DNA of 64,000 nucleotides. Origin: Gentiana macrophylla (taxonomy: Eukaryota > Streptophyta > Magnoliopsida > Gentianales > Gentianaceae). The position numbers and the translations under genes are program-made. The stretch spans positions 1 through 64,000 of the forward strand of contig JAOBSW010000331.1 of NCBI GenBank assembly GCA_026214975.1. The letters are read 5' to 3'. Below are positions 1 to 11,935 of the stretch, one piece after another (positions within the stretch are counted from its first letter, which is position 1; every line of letters starts with the position of its first letter). The notes under the pieces were generated by a model that worked only from the letters and a program-made list of their open reading frames with translations, was not told the DNA's origin and did no database searches.

Positions 1-2005
1 AAAGATCATGCACCGATCATTCTATTCATACTTATTTATCTTACGATCGCTTGTCTCCTGCCTTTGCCATGTTTACACAGGACCTGGACTCTCACTCTAT
101 CCCTAGAAATATTCGTGAGGCCCCTTCAAAATGATAAGTGGAAGGTGCTTGTTAAAACAGAGATGATCGCTCTCCGGATAACCATACTGGGATCTCACAA
201 CTCTTCCAAAAGGCAAGAAGACAATACCGCAAATGGTTATTCACTATCAAGTACATCTGCCGATGGCACTATTGACAAGTACAAAGCCGATTGGTAGCCT
301 GGGGATTCACTCAAACTTATGGCATTGACTATAAAGAAACCTTTGCACCAAAGTGGCAAAGCTCAACACCGTCTGTGGTACTAATTTTCTACCGCCCAAC
401 TTGATCGCCTCTTCATCAATTGGACATCAAAAATGCTTTTCTAAATGGGGACCTTATCGAGGAGGTTTATATGACTATACCTCCTGGTTTTATCAATCCT
501 CATACTCAAGGCAAGGTGTGCAACCGAGGAAATCTCTATATGGCTCAAGCAATCACCAAGGGCATGGTTTGGAAAATTAACAATCTGTGGTCAAAGTCGC
601 TGGATATCACCAATGCAATTTCGATCACACTATGTTCATCAAGACAACCAACCGTAAGAGATCTATTCTTATTGTCTATGTGGATGATATCATCCTTATC
701 GGAGATGACCTCCGCCGAGATCCAACATTTGAAAGAATCACTTGGCAAAGGTATTTCGGGTGAAAGACTTGGGTTTACTTAAGTATTTTCTTGGCATGGA
801 AGTAGCTAGAAACATCAAAGGAATCTCGGCCTCCCAAAGGAAATATGTACTGGACTCTTTGAAGGAAATGCATGTGCAAAACCGTCAGATCCCCAAAGAG
901 ACCCTCGCCATACCCGCTCGCTACATGGTGACATTGTGTAAGAAAGGAACAATATCAAAAACTTGTAGGAAACTCATCTACCTATCCCATACAAGACCTG
1001 ATATTGCATATGGTGTCACCGTTAGTCGGTTCATGCATTGCCCATTGAGCAACATTGGGATGCAAATAAAAGAATACCGAGGTATTTGAAGTCTACTCCT
1101 GGCCAAGGGTTACACTTCACCAAGTCTGGCCGATAGATCCATCAAGCGTCTACACCGATGTCGATTGGGCTTGGATGCCACATAGATGAAAGGTCGACCA
1201 CAAAGCATCGTTCCTATGTATGGGGCAATCTTGTTACTTGGAGGAGCAAGAAACAACCCATCGTGGTTCAAGCGATCTTTGAACGTTCGAACTCGTGGCA
1301 CTTGTCTTAGGCATTTGTGAAGCTCTTTGGCTCAAAAGAGTACTTCATCGAACTTCAAAGACCTTCTTCAAAGAACTCCTATCACACTCACGCGTGATAA
1401 TAACTCAAAGACTATGCATGGCAGAGGATCCATCCATCATGACAAAACAAAACACGTGGACATTGATGACATTTTTCAAGGAGAAGATTGATGCCAAGAT
1501 TATTCAACTCCAAAGATGTTCCTCAGCAGATCGTAATGTCGATATCCTTACCAAGGCTATTCCACCTCTTATGTTCAAAGAGACTAGTAGCAAACTTGGT
1601 TGCATTAACATATACTGACCTCTGGGCTTGATGGGGTGTGGAAATATTACCTCAAATAGGTGCAAACCAAACAGGTGTTTTATGCCTCTCGATTGAGTAA
1701 CATGTTCAATGATCTCTATTTCGTGTATTATATTATTTGTACACTTTATGTATTTGTAAAAGACATATTAATTGTGATACATATAAACAATTAATATGTC
1801 AAACTCTAGTTTACTTTATGTCATGTAGACATAGCTTTTACTTTTACTTTTTGCATGCTTGCCGCCCACATCTACATACTCAAGTGGTCGCCAAGCTAGC
1901 TAGCTAGTCTCTCTCTCAATTGTATCTATTTATACACCTCTCATATCAATGAATAAACTAAGTTGAAGTTTACTCTTGTGTTAACACATTCTCAAACTCT
2001 CTTCA
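1..2005 (+). mobile_element. Ty1/copia retrotransposon A, 3' part, degenerate
   Basis: This is the 3' end of a copia element entering from the left edge. Broken frames between 64 and 1618 give copia reverse transcriptase and RNase H pieces: DGTIDKYKA, then GFTQTYGIDYKETFAP across frames, then MDIKNAFLNGDLIEEVYMTIPPGF-type residues at 420-500, YVDDI near 680, and the terminal DILTKAIPP block at 1540-1600. Several frameshifts and stops make it non-coding. It ends in an LTR at about 1637-2005. Immediately after 2005 the sequence resumes copia reverse transcriptase of opposite orientation, so element A lies inside element B. Family assignment is secure; the exact 3' boundary is inferred from where element B homology resumes. 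Confidence 0.88.
1637..2005 (+). repeat. 3' LTR of copia element A
   Basis: The segment starts TGTGGAAATATTA directly after the purine-rich GATGGGG and ends CTCTTCA, so it has the TG...CA ends of an LTR. It contains a TATTTATACACC promoter-like motif near 1925-1937 and an AATGAATAAA-type signal near 1949. A shorter end at 1986 (TTAACA) is possible. The longer one is preferred because the reverse transcriptase codons of element B (GYKQSQGDHT, minus strand) begin at 2006. The second LTR is outside the window, so identity cannot be checked here. Confidence 0.65.
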
Positions 2006-2844
2006 GGTATGATCTCCTTGGCTTTGTTTATAGCCAATACTTATCATAGCTTTTGTGAACCTTCCAAACCAGGCCCTGTGGGACTCTGTTTAAGACCATA
2101 TAGGGCTTTCTTTAATCTGCATATTTTTCCTTTTTCCACTTGGAAACCAGAGGTATATCCATAAAATGGTTTCCTCAAGGTCCCCTTGTAGAAAGGCATT
2201 TTTACATCATATTGATGTAATTTCAAATCAAGGTTGGCGACCAAGGATAGGAGTATTTTTGATTAGGTGTTCATCTTTGCCACGGGGGCAAAGGTGTCAA
2301 AATAGTCAATTCCACGGGTTTGGGTATAACCCTTGGCAACTAACCTTGCTTTGTATCTTTCAATAGTGCCATCAGACTTGTACTTGATGGTAAAGACCCA
2401 TCTACAGCCAACAGTTTTAGCCCCTTTAGGAAGCTCAGCAAGCTCCCATGTTTTATTTTTCTCAAGAGCATTCATTTCTTCCTTCATAGCCTGTACCCAA
2501 TTTTCATCTCCTAAGGCATCTGAGAATCTTTTGGGCACAGAACTATTTAGAAGGTTCTTCATGAACCTTTTTTGTTTGCTAGAAATCCTGTCATAAGACA
2601 GGAAATTCTTCATAGGGTGCAGGGTGCAAGCCCTAGTAGGTTTCCTCAAGGCAATGGGAAGATCATTAGTAGATGAAGCACTACTGTTTTCCTGTTCAGA
2701 TATAGGAAAAGTAGGATCATCTTCATCAAAGTTTTGAGGAATATCAGTAGCATCAGAAGTAGGTTCCTCATTTGTACATGGAACATCTTGTTCATTTATG
2801 TCAATAGTATTGTCCTTAATTGGAACCACATTTTGAACCCTCAT
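2006..2844 (-). pseudogene. Copia reverse transcriptase fragment (element B)
   Basis: A nearly continuous frame from 2844 to about 2263, then a shifted frame to 2044 and a third to 2006, encode the copia RT block. Visible landmarks are [85 protein letters not shown] and GYKQSQGDHT. The YVDD catalytic motif would lie further on and is absent because element A interrupts it. The frame breaks make this a pseudogene. Confidence 0.88.
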
Positions 2845-3649
2845 CCAGCTTCTTTCCGGTATAGATTATGGGAGCCTTTTCTTTGCTCTTATTCATAAGA
2901 GGAGCATCGATTGTTGCTCAAGAAGAGGAACATCAAGTTCATGTTCGAGAGATAGTACCTTCATGATTTGCATCATTACTAGACTCTTTGAGGACCTTGT
3001 TGAGGACTCTGCGATTCTCGAAAAATCGTAATCAATATCAAGAAGAAACATTTCCCCTTTCATAATCGGATTTAAAGTTCTCCCTCGAATTATAGCTTTC
3101 CTCGAGAAGTAGGATGCATTTCATAGAAGGTAACATCTTTTGATATAAAAATCCTCTTTGTGAGAGGATGGTAACATTTATAACCTTTCGTGTGTTGGAG
3201 TATCCAATGAACACACACTTAATGTGATCCGGGATCAAGTTTTCCCGTTAGGTTGGTGTATGTGAACAAAAACCTCACATCCAAATACTTTTAGATGAAC
3301 TCCCTCATTTAAGAAAACTGGAAAGTGTTTAGTAAGAACATCAATAGGACTTCTTTTCCAAGGACTTTTGTAGCATCCTATTTATAAGATGAGCAAAGAA
3401 GAAGGACCGCCTCTCCCAATAATGTTTAGCACATTCATTTGGAAAATAAGGGCCCTAGTCAGTATCCATAAGTGCCTATTCTTCCTTTTTCACTACCCCA
3501 TTTTGTTGGGGTGTGTACACACAAGAGGATTCATGTATGATCCCTTTTCTTCCAAAAAGGACTTAGGAATTTGTTGAAATAATCCCTAGCATTGTCGGGT
3601 TCTTATCTTTTGATTTTGACCTCAAACCGAGTCATAATCATATTGTAGA

Positions 3650-3885
3650 TTACAGGAAAATCTGTGCAAGATCAGATTTTTGTTTTATAAGATACAACCA
3701 AGTTGTTCTAGTACAGTCATCAATGAAGGTGACAAACCAATGAGCACCATTGATATTGGGGTTGGTGGAGGGACCCCAAATATCACTGTGTATAAGATTA
3801 AAAGGATTAGCAGAAAGATTAGATGCAATAGGATAAGACACCCTTTTATGTTTAGCAAATTCACATTCATTACATTTGAAATCAA
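3650..3885 (-). pseudogene. Copia integrase core fragment (element B)
   Basis: Two overlapping frames together give the start of a retroviral-type integrase core: CLI-YPIASNLSANPFNLIHSD, then IWGP, then GAHWFVTFIDDCTRTTWLYL. The HSDIWGP and FIDDCTR blocks carry the first two acidic positions (D,D) of the DDE triad in copia integrases. The third acidic residue is not seen in a readable frame. The reading frame changes inside the motif, so it is non-functional. Confidence 0.85.
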
Positions 3886-4942
3886 CAGAGTTTAACCTTT
3901 ACATAAATTAGAAACAAATGCATAAGAATCTGAAAGGAGGGTGACCAAGTCTCCCATGATACAACATAATCTTATCATGACTAGTCTTAGACAAAAAAGA
4001 AGTATTCTCGACAACTAAGCTTGTCATTATCTTCACTCTTCAAAACATGTAGACCTTCTTTAGCCCTAGCAAGTCCAATCTTCCTCATGGTTTCTGTAAC
4101 TCGTATCACATGAAGTTAGTAGAGAAAAGAGCATAACATTTAGAGTCTCTAGTTAACTTTCTCGATAGACAGAGACTAGCAAGTGAGATCGGGAACATGC
4201 AAGACATCTTTTAAGGTTAGGTCATTGTTTATAGTGAACATTTCCAATGCCCGCCACACTCATGAAGAACCATTAGCAATCAGAATGTTCCTTTTAGTAG
4301 TACAAGGCACATGACAGTAAAAACGCAATATCGTGAGTCATATGGTGGTGAGTCCCGTAATCAACAACCCAATCCTGGTAACATTCTCGATTTAAGAGAT
4401 TCAAAGAAGCCATACCGAAAAAAACCATTGAAGATGATGGATTTTCCAAGGTATCTAGAACTTCTCAATTTCTATTTTTTGATTGACCAAGAGTAGGATT
4501 CTCGATTCATGGGGTTTTGATCCATACCTCATCCATTGCTTTCAGACTTTGTTGAATTTGCAAAGTGTGAGCCGTGGGTTCTTTGTTTTTCCTGGTCTCC
4601 CATGCAATTTCCAATGTAATTCTTTGGTATGTCTCGCTCTTTTTTACAAAGTGAGAGCAAAACAGATCGTGCCCCTATCAGTTTCATATTTTCCTTTTGA
4701 GAAGGAAATTTCTTTCTCGATATCCCTTTGACTCAAGTGGTCTTAGTGGTACCCCCGATTCTCTCGACCAGCCTATTAAAGCAGAGTTATCAATGTAGGA
4801 GTGTCAATCATGACACCCTCCTACTTTCCTCTCGCTTCTAACAATAGCAATTGTTTCATTCAAATTGTGGAGATCATCTTTTCCAAGAATTTGGACCTCA
4901 CAGGTCAAAGTCCTGGTTTAAACCAAGAAGAAAGGAAAAATC

Positions 4943-5128
4943 CTATCTTTTTCCATCATCCTTCTCAAGGTAGCAAAGATCATCTTTATCTTTCATTTGA
5001 ATGCACCGATAATGATCAAGTTCCCGCCACATACCTTGCGTAAGATTGGAATACTCGGTGATGGATTTGTTACCTTGCTTGGTGTTTTGAATCTTTGCTC
5101 TTATCTCGCAGATTTGAGCAAAGATCAT
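4943..5128 (-). pseudogene. Copia gag fragment (element B)
   Basis: The 61-residue frame contains IFAQICEIRAKIQNTKQGNK followed by SITEYSNLTQGMWRELDHYR. This is the characteristic helical gag segment of plant copia elements (UBN2/Retrotran_gag type). It is isolated by stops on both sides and lies between the primer-binding site and the integrase remnant, as expected for gag. Confidence 0.75.
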
Positions 5129-5531
5129 TCACCTCGAGTAGGATCGCTTGGTCGTGTCCTGCATTTCTTTAGTTGCTTCCGTAAACATGTAGTGGTCACC
5201 GATTTACGGAGTCATAGAATTCCAGAGCCATGACATCACCATTGAGTCCTTTTCATCCCGGCCTATCAAACCTGGATCATCCTTGGCCGACCGTCCCCTA
5301 AAGATGGCTCGCTTTGCCTCTACCTTTCAGGAAGGTTCTGACAAACTGTGACCATTTCAGATAATTTTTTCCATTCACTTGTAAGCCAAGATGAATGTTT
5401 TGAAGCTCTCCAGAGTTTATAGGATTTTCAGTAATAGATGAATCAGTGGCTGCACTAGTTGCAGTGGAACCAAGCCATTGATCAGAAAGAAATTTGAATT
5501 ATTAAAGAAGAAATTCCCAGATAAAAAATCT

Positions 5532-5546
5532 AAAGCTCCGATACCA
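5532..5546 (-). other. Primer-binding site of copia element B
   Basis: On the minus strand the bases right after the LTR end read TGGTATCGGAGCTTT, matching the common plant copia primer-binding site complementary to the 3' end of initiator methionine tRNA (TGGTATCAGAGC) with one mismatch. It fixes the orientation of the element and the inner end of the LTR at 5547. Confidence 0.85.
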
Positions 5547-5923
5547 TGTAAACTTAGAAAGAATGAGGAAAGTATTCTTGTTATTTAGAATAGAAAGCTC
5601 ATTACAAATTAGGGGCCATCTTACTTCTATTTATAGAAGAGATGCCCAACGGCTATAAAGTAAAAGGTAAGCAGGGAAACACTGCTCCAACGGTTAGTTG
5701 GGACGGTGTTTCTCCGCTAAAAGACAAGGAAAAACAGGATGATTAGCCACTAATTTATAAGATTATTAGGGCTAATTCAAGGAAAAAAATACATTGAATG
5801 TTAACAAATTAAAGCTTAGTCTTACTGATGACTTAGAGAGGAGTCAGTAGACTAGAACCCTGCTGAGGTACCTTCCTGAGGTGACCCTGCTGAGCTGATG
5901 TACCCTGCTGAGGTGTTCTAACA
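5547..5923 (-). repeat. 5' LTR of copia element B
   Basis: A 377-bp segment with TG...CA ends on the minus strand: it starts TGTTAGAACACC at 5923 and ends CTAAGTTTACA at 5547, directly followed by the primer-binding site. It holds a TTTATAGAAG-type promoter motif on the plus strand near 5630, a short CCCTGCTGAGG repeat near the outer edge, and no coding potential. The outer end lies 17 bases from the PNP2 exon at 5941. Confidence 0.85.
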
Positions 5924-5940
5924 GTTCTTCATACATGCAG

Positions 5941-8900
5941 GAGCTCTTGCTGAGAAAGCATTACTAGCTGTATTGCCTGGTGAAGATATATTTCCCTACA
6001 CTATACGTATCAATGCTGACGTGATGGCATCTGAAGGCTCCACGTCAATGGCAGCAGCCTGTGCAGGTAAAGTTGACCTACCTATCCCATTTGACTGTAA
6101 ACTCGCTCCTAACTGTCTGAATTGTCCCATCAATTTACAGCTTAACTAACATGACCAAGTGTTGTGTTTGGTTGGGTTGGTGAAGTGAAGCTGTTATTAT
6201 GATTCAACTGTATATATGTTTGTAATGAGCGGTGGTTTGAAACTGTATATATTTTACTTTCGCCCCATCCCTTACAAAAATGGATTGCTATTGAAGTTCA
6301 ACTGGTTTAAGATAATGTAGGAAACATGGAGTGTTTTCCCCCTTTTTCCTCGAAATCGTTAATTTATATATGTGGACTACCATCTGGTTGATTGTTTTTT
6401 TGCCTCTTATAGGCAGCATGGCTTTGATGGATGCTGGCGTTCCAATAAAACACATGTTGGGGGTGTATCAGTTGGTCTTGTTAGTGATATTGATCCCTTA
6501 ACCGGTGAAACCAAAGCTTACAGAATATTAACCGATATTTTGGTAAGACAACTTCATGATTTTTTTCTATTAATGTTTGATTATCATTTCTTTAAGCTGT
6601 GTCTCACATTATGATTTAAGCCCCCCTTTCTTCTACCGTTACTCATTTGACACTTGTATTGTCTTTTCCTTTTTGTGATTTCTATCCTCAGGGTTTGGAA
6701 GATCATGTGGGTGACATAGACTTTAAGATAGCTGGTACTCGGTATGGAGTAACAGCTATGCAGTTGGATATGAAACTTCCTGGTATCCCTCTTGACATAA
6801 TTTGTGAATGCCTTGAACCGGCACGTAAAGGTAGGCTTCATATTCTTGACCACATGGAGAACGAGATTAATGCACCACGCTCCCAAGATGATAGAAATTC
6901 TCCTCGATTAGGTATTACCCTTTATTTATGCTCGTCTTTCTTCTTACAAACTCTTTATGATACCTTCTGGTCTCATTTGCTTCTTTGTTCCACTAAATTC
7001 TAGAAATGACTTCTCCTTCTTGTAGACTGAACACTTTTTACGTTAAATTTAACTTAAATTTGTGCGTTTGGTGATGCAGTAACATTAAAGTACAGCAACG
7101 ATGCTATTCGTCGCATAATTGGCCCTCTTGGTGCTCTAAAGAAGAACATTGAGGAAGAGACAGGTATGTGGAAATTTCCTGTTCTTTAATTTCTGTAATA
7201 CTCCCTCCGTCCCAAAATATAAGGCTTTTTAGAGCTTTCAAACTATTTAAGAAAGTGGTTGAGTGTCATAAATTTTAAAGACAAAAATATGAAGTTCCCT
7301 TTGCCTACCATTATTGGAATAGTTGTAAAGTATGGAATAGTTGTAATGTATTGAAAAGCTGCTGACTATAAATTAGGGGGTAAAAGGAAGAAAAATGTAA
7401 TAAATGTTCCATTGGTATTCTAAAAGGCCTTATATTATGGGACAAAAGCAAAAAAGCCAAACAACCTTACATTTTGAGACTAAGGGGAGGGAGTAGCTTA
7501 ATTTGCTTAAATTTTAAGTGCTTTTGTTATGGGAAAAAGAATATATTACTAGATAAATATGGCCAATAACCATAATACATGCTGTGCAATCCCCCATCTC
7601 CATCAAAAACGACAATTTCATTGAATTTTACCATTCAGTTTACAGATGACGAGTTTTCAAGGTATATATACAAATATCAAGGTAGTAATGCATTTATTAG
7701 CCGGCATTTTTGTCCTTCTGAAATATTCCTTTTTGCCATTGATGGTGATAAACCTGTGTATGATTCCTGCCAACATCTCTAAGAGTATGTCTGCCTAGGT
7801 GCATTTTTCATTTTGTTCTATTGCACGTGTTCCCGGCTTTCCGCTCTCATTACTACGATTGGCATGTAGCTCAAGTATATTAGATATGTGGATATGTATA
7901 CAGTATACTTGTCTCTATACAATTATGCTGTTTTTTCTCAATATTAATATTTTTCAAACATCAAATCCTCTGAAAAATAGGGGCTCGGATTTCAGTGGAT
8001 GACGGGAAGCTAATTTTGTTTGCTAAAAGTCAGTCAATATTGGAGAAAGCACAAGAGAAGGTACTGTATTCTATCCAAATGTGAAATCAGTATATCTAAT
8101 TTTAGGGTGCCTATAAAATAAGCAATTCGATGCAAGGCCTTGGCTTTGGTTCAATTGGTTGTTTATCCTGGTTCTTGTTTGTGCATTTGTTTTTGGCTAT
8201 TTTTCTCGAAGTTAACTATAGATGTTATCGCCTCCAAAAATGTATATTTCTTTTTGGTTCTATCAGATTGAAGAAATAGTTGGTCGTGAGATTTTGAGCG
8301 GGGAGATCTATAAAGGCACCGTTACATCGATAAAAGAATATGGCGCCTTTGTGGAGCTTAATGGTGGTCATCAAGGGCTGCTTCACATTTCTGAACTGTC
8401 TCATGATCCGGTAAGCTCTTTTTGTGTGGATTCAACGAGTTAGCTCCAAATCGTTAATTTCTTGTAAATAAACCTTTTGAGTCACACGGTCTGAGAGGTA
8501 GAAACATGCTCCTTTTTATCCACTGCAAAACCATCGCGATTGTGTTGTTAAGGAATTCCATCTATATTTGGATTTTGTGAATTGGTGAATTGATTTCATT
8601 TTTTTTCCTTCCCATTTTGCATTCTGACCAATGTTCATTGGCCCTTTCTTTAATTAGGTTGCTCGAGTTTGGACGCCCTATCAATTGGCCAGCGGCTTGA
8701 TTTCATGTGTCTTGGACAGGATGTTCGTGGAAACATTAAGTTATCTCTAAAGCTATTCTACCTGTATCTGGTTCCAAAGCAAAGAAAAAGCAAAAGATGC
8801 AGTTGGTATTTACAAGACTCCGATTAAGCAAGAGTCTTATGACATTGAGCAAGAAAATAAAGGCTCTTTATCGGAAAATCAGCCTTCAAGTAACGGAACG

Positions 8901-9530
8901 AAGAGAAGAGAGTTGTCGCCAGCAACACCGGAGATTCTCATCCAAGTGTTGCAGAATGTGATGCTGAAGAAAATCTGAAGGTCTGGACGTGTTGAATAAA
9001 AGTAAACGCCCTTCGAAAACTGGCAATAAAAGCAAGGCACTGGATATAATAAGTAAAAGCTCTAAGAAAAGCAAGACGGATGCTGCATCTAAGACAAATA
9101 GTACAGACAAGAAGGCTGAGGCGCCCTTGAGTGCAAAGCAAATGAAGATAGGAGTGGAGTTAACTGCTAAGGTTCATCAAATCCGAACACGTGGCTTAGT
9201 CCTTGATTTGGGTGGTGGAATTCATGGCATGTATCGATTTGAGGTACTACTATACTATACATTTGCTAGACTGTTTATGTTTTCTGTATGTGAATACATC
9301 TCCCACTCTTTCTTTCATGGCATTCATTGATTTGGTATAAGAAGCACCATTTAAACCATGTTTTTTATGGACAGACCGAGAGACAGACAGATTTAAATGC
9401 CGTTGGAGAGGAGCTTCTGGTGAAATGTTCAAGTTTTTCAAGCAAGGGAGTTCCTGTTTTGACGTTGGCAGACGCGACAAGAAGTTTGGCGGCTGACTTT
9501 CTCTCACTTGATGCTGTATTTTTGGTTTAA
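5941..9530 (+). pseudogene. PNP2: Mitochondrial polynucleotide phosphorylase, 3' part, frameshifted
   Basis: Visible exons are 5941-6066, 6413-6542, 6692-6911, 7080-7163, 7981-8060, 8267-8410, 8658-9243 and 9375-9530, all with GT/AG borders. They encode the second RNase PH core ([59 protein letters not shown]), a KH domain (SNDAIRRIIGPLGALKKNIE), an S1 domain ([29 protein letters not shown]) and the lysine-rich tail with a second S1-like segment (ELTAKVHQIRTRGLVLDLGG). That tail marks the mitochondrial rather than plastid enzyme, which is a 3'-5' phosphorolytic RNA exonuclease. Single-base losses break the frame near 6453, 8672, 8750, about 8915 and 8983. The 5' exons are not visible; a copia element occupies the intron before 5941. 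Either a decaying gene or an indel-rich assembly. Confidence 0.87.
7201..7493. mobile_element. Stowaway-like MITE in a PNP2 intron
   Basis: The element starts CTCCCTCCGTCCC and ends GGGGAGGGAG, an imperfect terminal inverted repeat, and is flanked by TA dinucleotides at 7199-7200 and 7494-7495. The interior contains AAAATATAAGGC and its inverted counterpart near the right end. Ends and TA duplication are those of Stowaway/Tc1-mariner MITEs. Related copies lie at about 51390-51538 and 56290-56559. Confidence 0.8.
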
Positions 9531-10500
9531 CAATTGCTTCAATAGATTATTCTTGACTCTGTTGTCTAACACAGAAAACGTATGCTATAAACAATCACGT
9601 GTTTGAAGCACACATCCGAATGTGTTAAAACATTATTTTAGGGTCCTCGAAAAAGCAAAATAAGCGTTTTGCTAAAAATATTCAGCAGCATGTATGTGCT
9701 TCCCAGTTTAGATGTCAATTTTGGTTAAAGCTCGTTGAGATTTCTTTGTATAAGTTGAGTTCTTTTCTTGTTTAGGTGATGGATTGATTAGGCCCCCCTC
9801 CCCTATCTTCATTGTATTGTATGTCATTTAACATTGTACAAAAGTACATTGTTCTTGTAGTGGATGCTATGTACTGAACTAATTGCAATCATATATATGA
9901 TTGATGATTATGTTTTCTTTGCAGACAATGCCTGGAGTACTTGTAATTATTATTATTTCTGTCTACTTTTACCATAGCGGTGCGATATGAGACCTGAATG
10001 TGAAAGGACTCTTAGATTAGGTTGTGATTGACAATGGCAAGTATACCATCTTTATTATGTACGACCGACCGTTTGGTAGAAGTGTCATTGTTTACGCGTC
10101 AAGAAAGATTTTATGTTATAACTGTTATAAAGAGCGTTATTAAGAGGTACCAAGTAGTAATATACATTATATCCTTCCATGACTATTACTTCACCATATA
10201 TACAGAAACTATACGAAAGATGTTTGATATAGAATGATATAATGTATAATAATATGTCAAATAGAAAGAACATTGAGTCCATGAACAAAATTAATCCATC
10301 TCAACTACAAAACGTTGTGAAAAAATAGAAGAAACCCTGGTTTCGTTGAATGAAATAGAACTCCAAAAGTAATTGGTACAAACAAAACATAGATGGCCCA
10401 AAAAGAGGCATCTTGTGCAGAAACACAAAGATCCAATAATAGAAATTTTATTTAAATTTTGCAGGAAATCAGCATCTGCAGACAAACTAAAGGAAGCCTA
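9531..10500. other. Intergenic sequence between PNP2 and COX5C
   Basis: AT-rich sequence with no recognisable exon on either strand. The part to about 9840 is probably PNP2 3'UTR and flank; the part from about 10290 to 10500 is probably COX5C 3'UTR. Short frames at 10028-10237 and 10085-10288 are low-complexity and not supported. Confidence 0.5.
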
Positions 10501-10696
10501 CTACTCTTCTTCCACAACAACACTGATCTCGCTTTCTCAAGCATGTCGTAAAACTCTCTACTACGCCCTGGTTGTTCCAATGGTGCATTTTCCAAAAGCC
10601 TCCTGCCATGAGACCAAAGGTCATTCCCAGCAAAATCTCCTTTACAACACTGTGACCGGTGGTGGCAGCATGTCCAATTTTCAAAGCAGCTGTCAT
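10501..10696 (-). pseudogene. COX5C: Cytochrome c oxidase subunit 5C-like, two one-base lesions
   Basis: COX5C is a roughly 64-residue plant subunit of mitochondrial complex IV with one membrane helix. The minus strand from the ATG at 10696 reads GHAATTGHSVVKEILLGMTF, then GLMAGGFWKMHHWN, matching the family's conserved core. The tail then moves frame: SREFYDMLEK follows in one frame and GEISVVVEEE with stop at 10501-10503 in the next. One missing base after HHWNNQ and one missing G in EKGE explain both shifts, giving 196 nt instead of 198. Clean codons on both sides argue the gene is recent or the errors are in the assembly. A leader intron lies upstream. Confidence 0.85.
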
Positions 10697-10750
10697 TTGG
10701 TCCTGATAATTTCCTGAGTCCTAAAACCTCCAGGTTAATCAGATTTAACA

Positions 10751-10790
<40 letters not shown>

Positions 10791-11935
10791 ACATGCAGAA
10801 ACCTGAAGGTCTAGCAAAAGCAAAGAGGAGCCCCTCCTACCCTCTCGGGAGAAGAAGACCCCAAGAATCCTCCTCTAATTATAGGCTTAATCCTTTCTTG
10901 GGGTTCCTCAAGAACATAAACACAAAGAGACAAGTCCTACCCTATATTAGCTATAATAAGGCATTGGCTTTACTAGGTTTAACAGAAAGACACATGCCAA
11001 TCCCTATTTAACAAAACGTTACAATCTTGAATAACTACTCTCCTTCAATAAAAATAGTCCTTCATGCTTTGATTAGATTTAGCAGCATCATATACTTTGA
11101 AAACAGACCAGAATATCACCAGAAAATGTGTAAAATTAGCAATGGGACGGCTGTTCTCAATCAGAGTAAGCATGGGACTGTTGTTCTCAATCAGAGCAAA
11201 GCTAGTTCATAAATAACAAAAAACATACAACACGAAATACACGCAATGAAAGACAAGACTTGAAAGAATCAGTGCTTTTGTTGCCGAATATGAACAAATT
11301 ATACAGGGATTGTGAAATGCACCACACTAAACCTACCATTCGGGCAGCACAATGACAATCGACTTTCACATGCTCGAGAATCAACTTTCCATCGGTCAAT
11401 TTGTGTAAAGTCGAGCTGAGAAACGACTGTTTTTAGGCAGATTCTGTGTGATCCCTATTAACTACCTCATCATACATTATTAACTTCCAATAAGAACAAA
11501 GGATCCAAGAACAAGATACCACACTATTATATGCAACAATCCACATAACAGGTGGGATCAATTCACAGCAGCATCAGCAATAATAGCAAAAGGAAGCTAA
11601 GGAAACAGCACTTACAACATGATTACAAGCAATAATGGAACAAAATCATATTAATTGGAGAAGACAAACAATCAATTAAACAAACAACCTTAAGAAGGAA
11701 AAAGGATGCACGATATCCTTTTAAAAAAAAAAATTTTAAAAAAAAAAAAAGCATACTTGAAAACCTAAAGGAGGCAACGGAAAACGAACAAAGATCAGAA
11801 AGGAAAACTCTTACCTTACCGGAAATGGTGATTCGATAAAAGGAGCGAGTGCGATTGGATTTGGAGGGTGTGAAATCCTCTATATGCCAAGGAGACGCAA
11901 AGGCGACAACAACTATACTACACCAATAATAAGAA
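10697..11935 (-). promoter_or_regulatory. COX5C 5' leader with long intron
   Basis: The COX5C genes I remember carry a long intron in the 5'UTR. Here a good donor (CCG|GTAAGGTAAG on the minus strand, near 11813) and an acceptor close to the ATG (TTTTAG or ACTCAG near 10715-10725) would remove about 1.1 kb. The first leader exon would then span roughly 11815-11935. The intron contains a 34-base poly-T tract on the plus strand (10756-10789) and an A-rich tract near 11725. Leader exon borders are inferred, not observed from transcripts. Confidence 0.55.

Larger units (their letters stand above)
2006..5923 (-). mobile_element. Ty1/copia retrotransposon B, interrupted and degenerate
   Basis: This minus-strand copia element runs from its 5' LTR (5547-5923) through a primer-binding site, gag remnant (about 4943-5128), integrase (about 3650-3885), integrase C-terminal/linker remnant (about 3038-3238) and reverse transcriptase (2844 down to 2006). 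It stops in the middle of the reverse transcriptase at the junction with element A; its remaining 3' part should lie left of the window. The order gag-integrase-RT is the copia order. Multiple stops and frame changes show it is dead. It sits in the intron just upstream of the first visible PNP2 exon. Confidence 0.9.
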
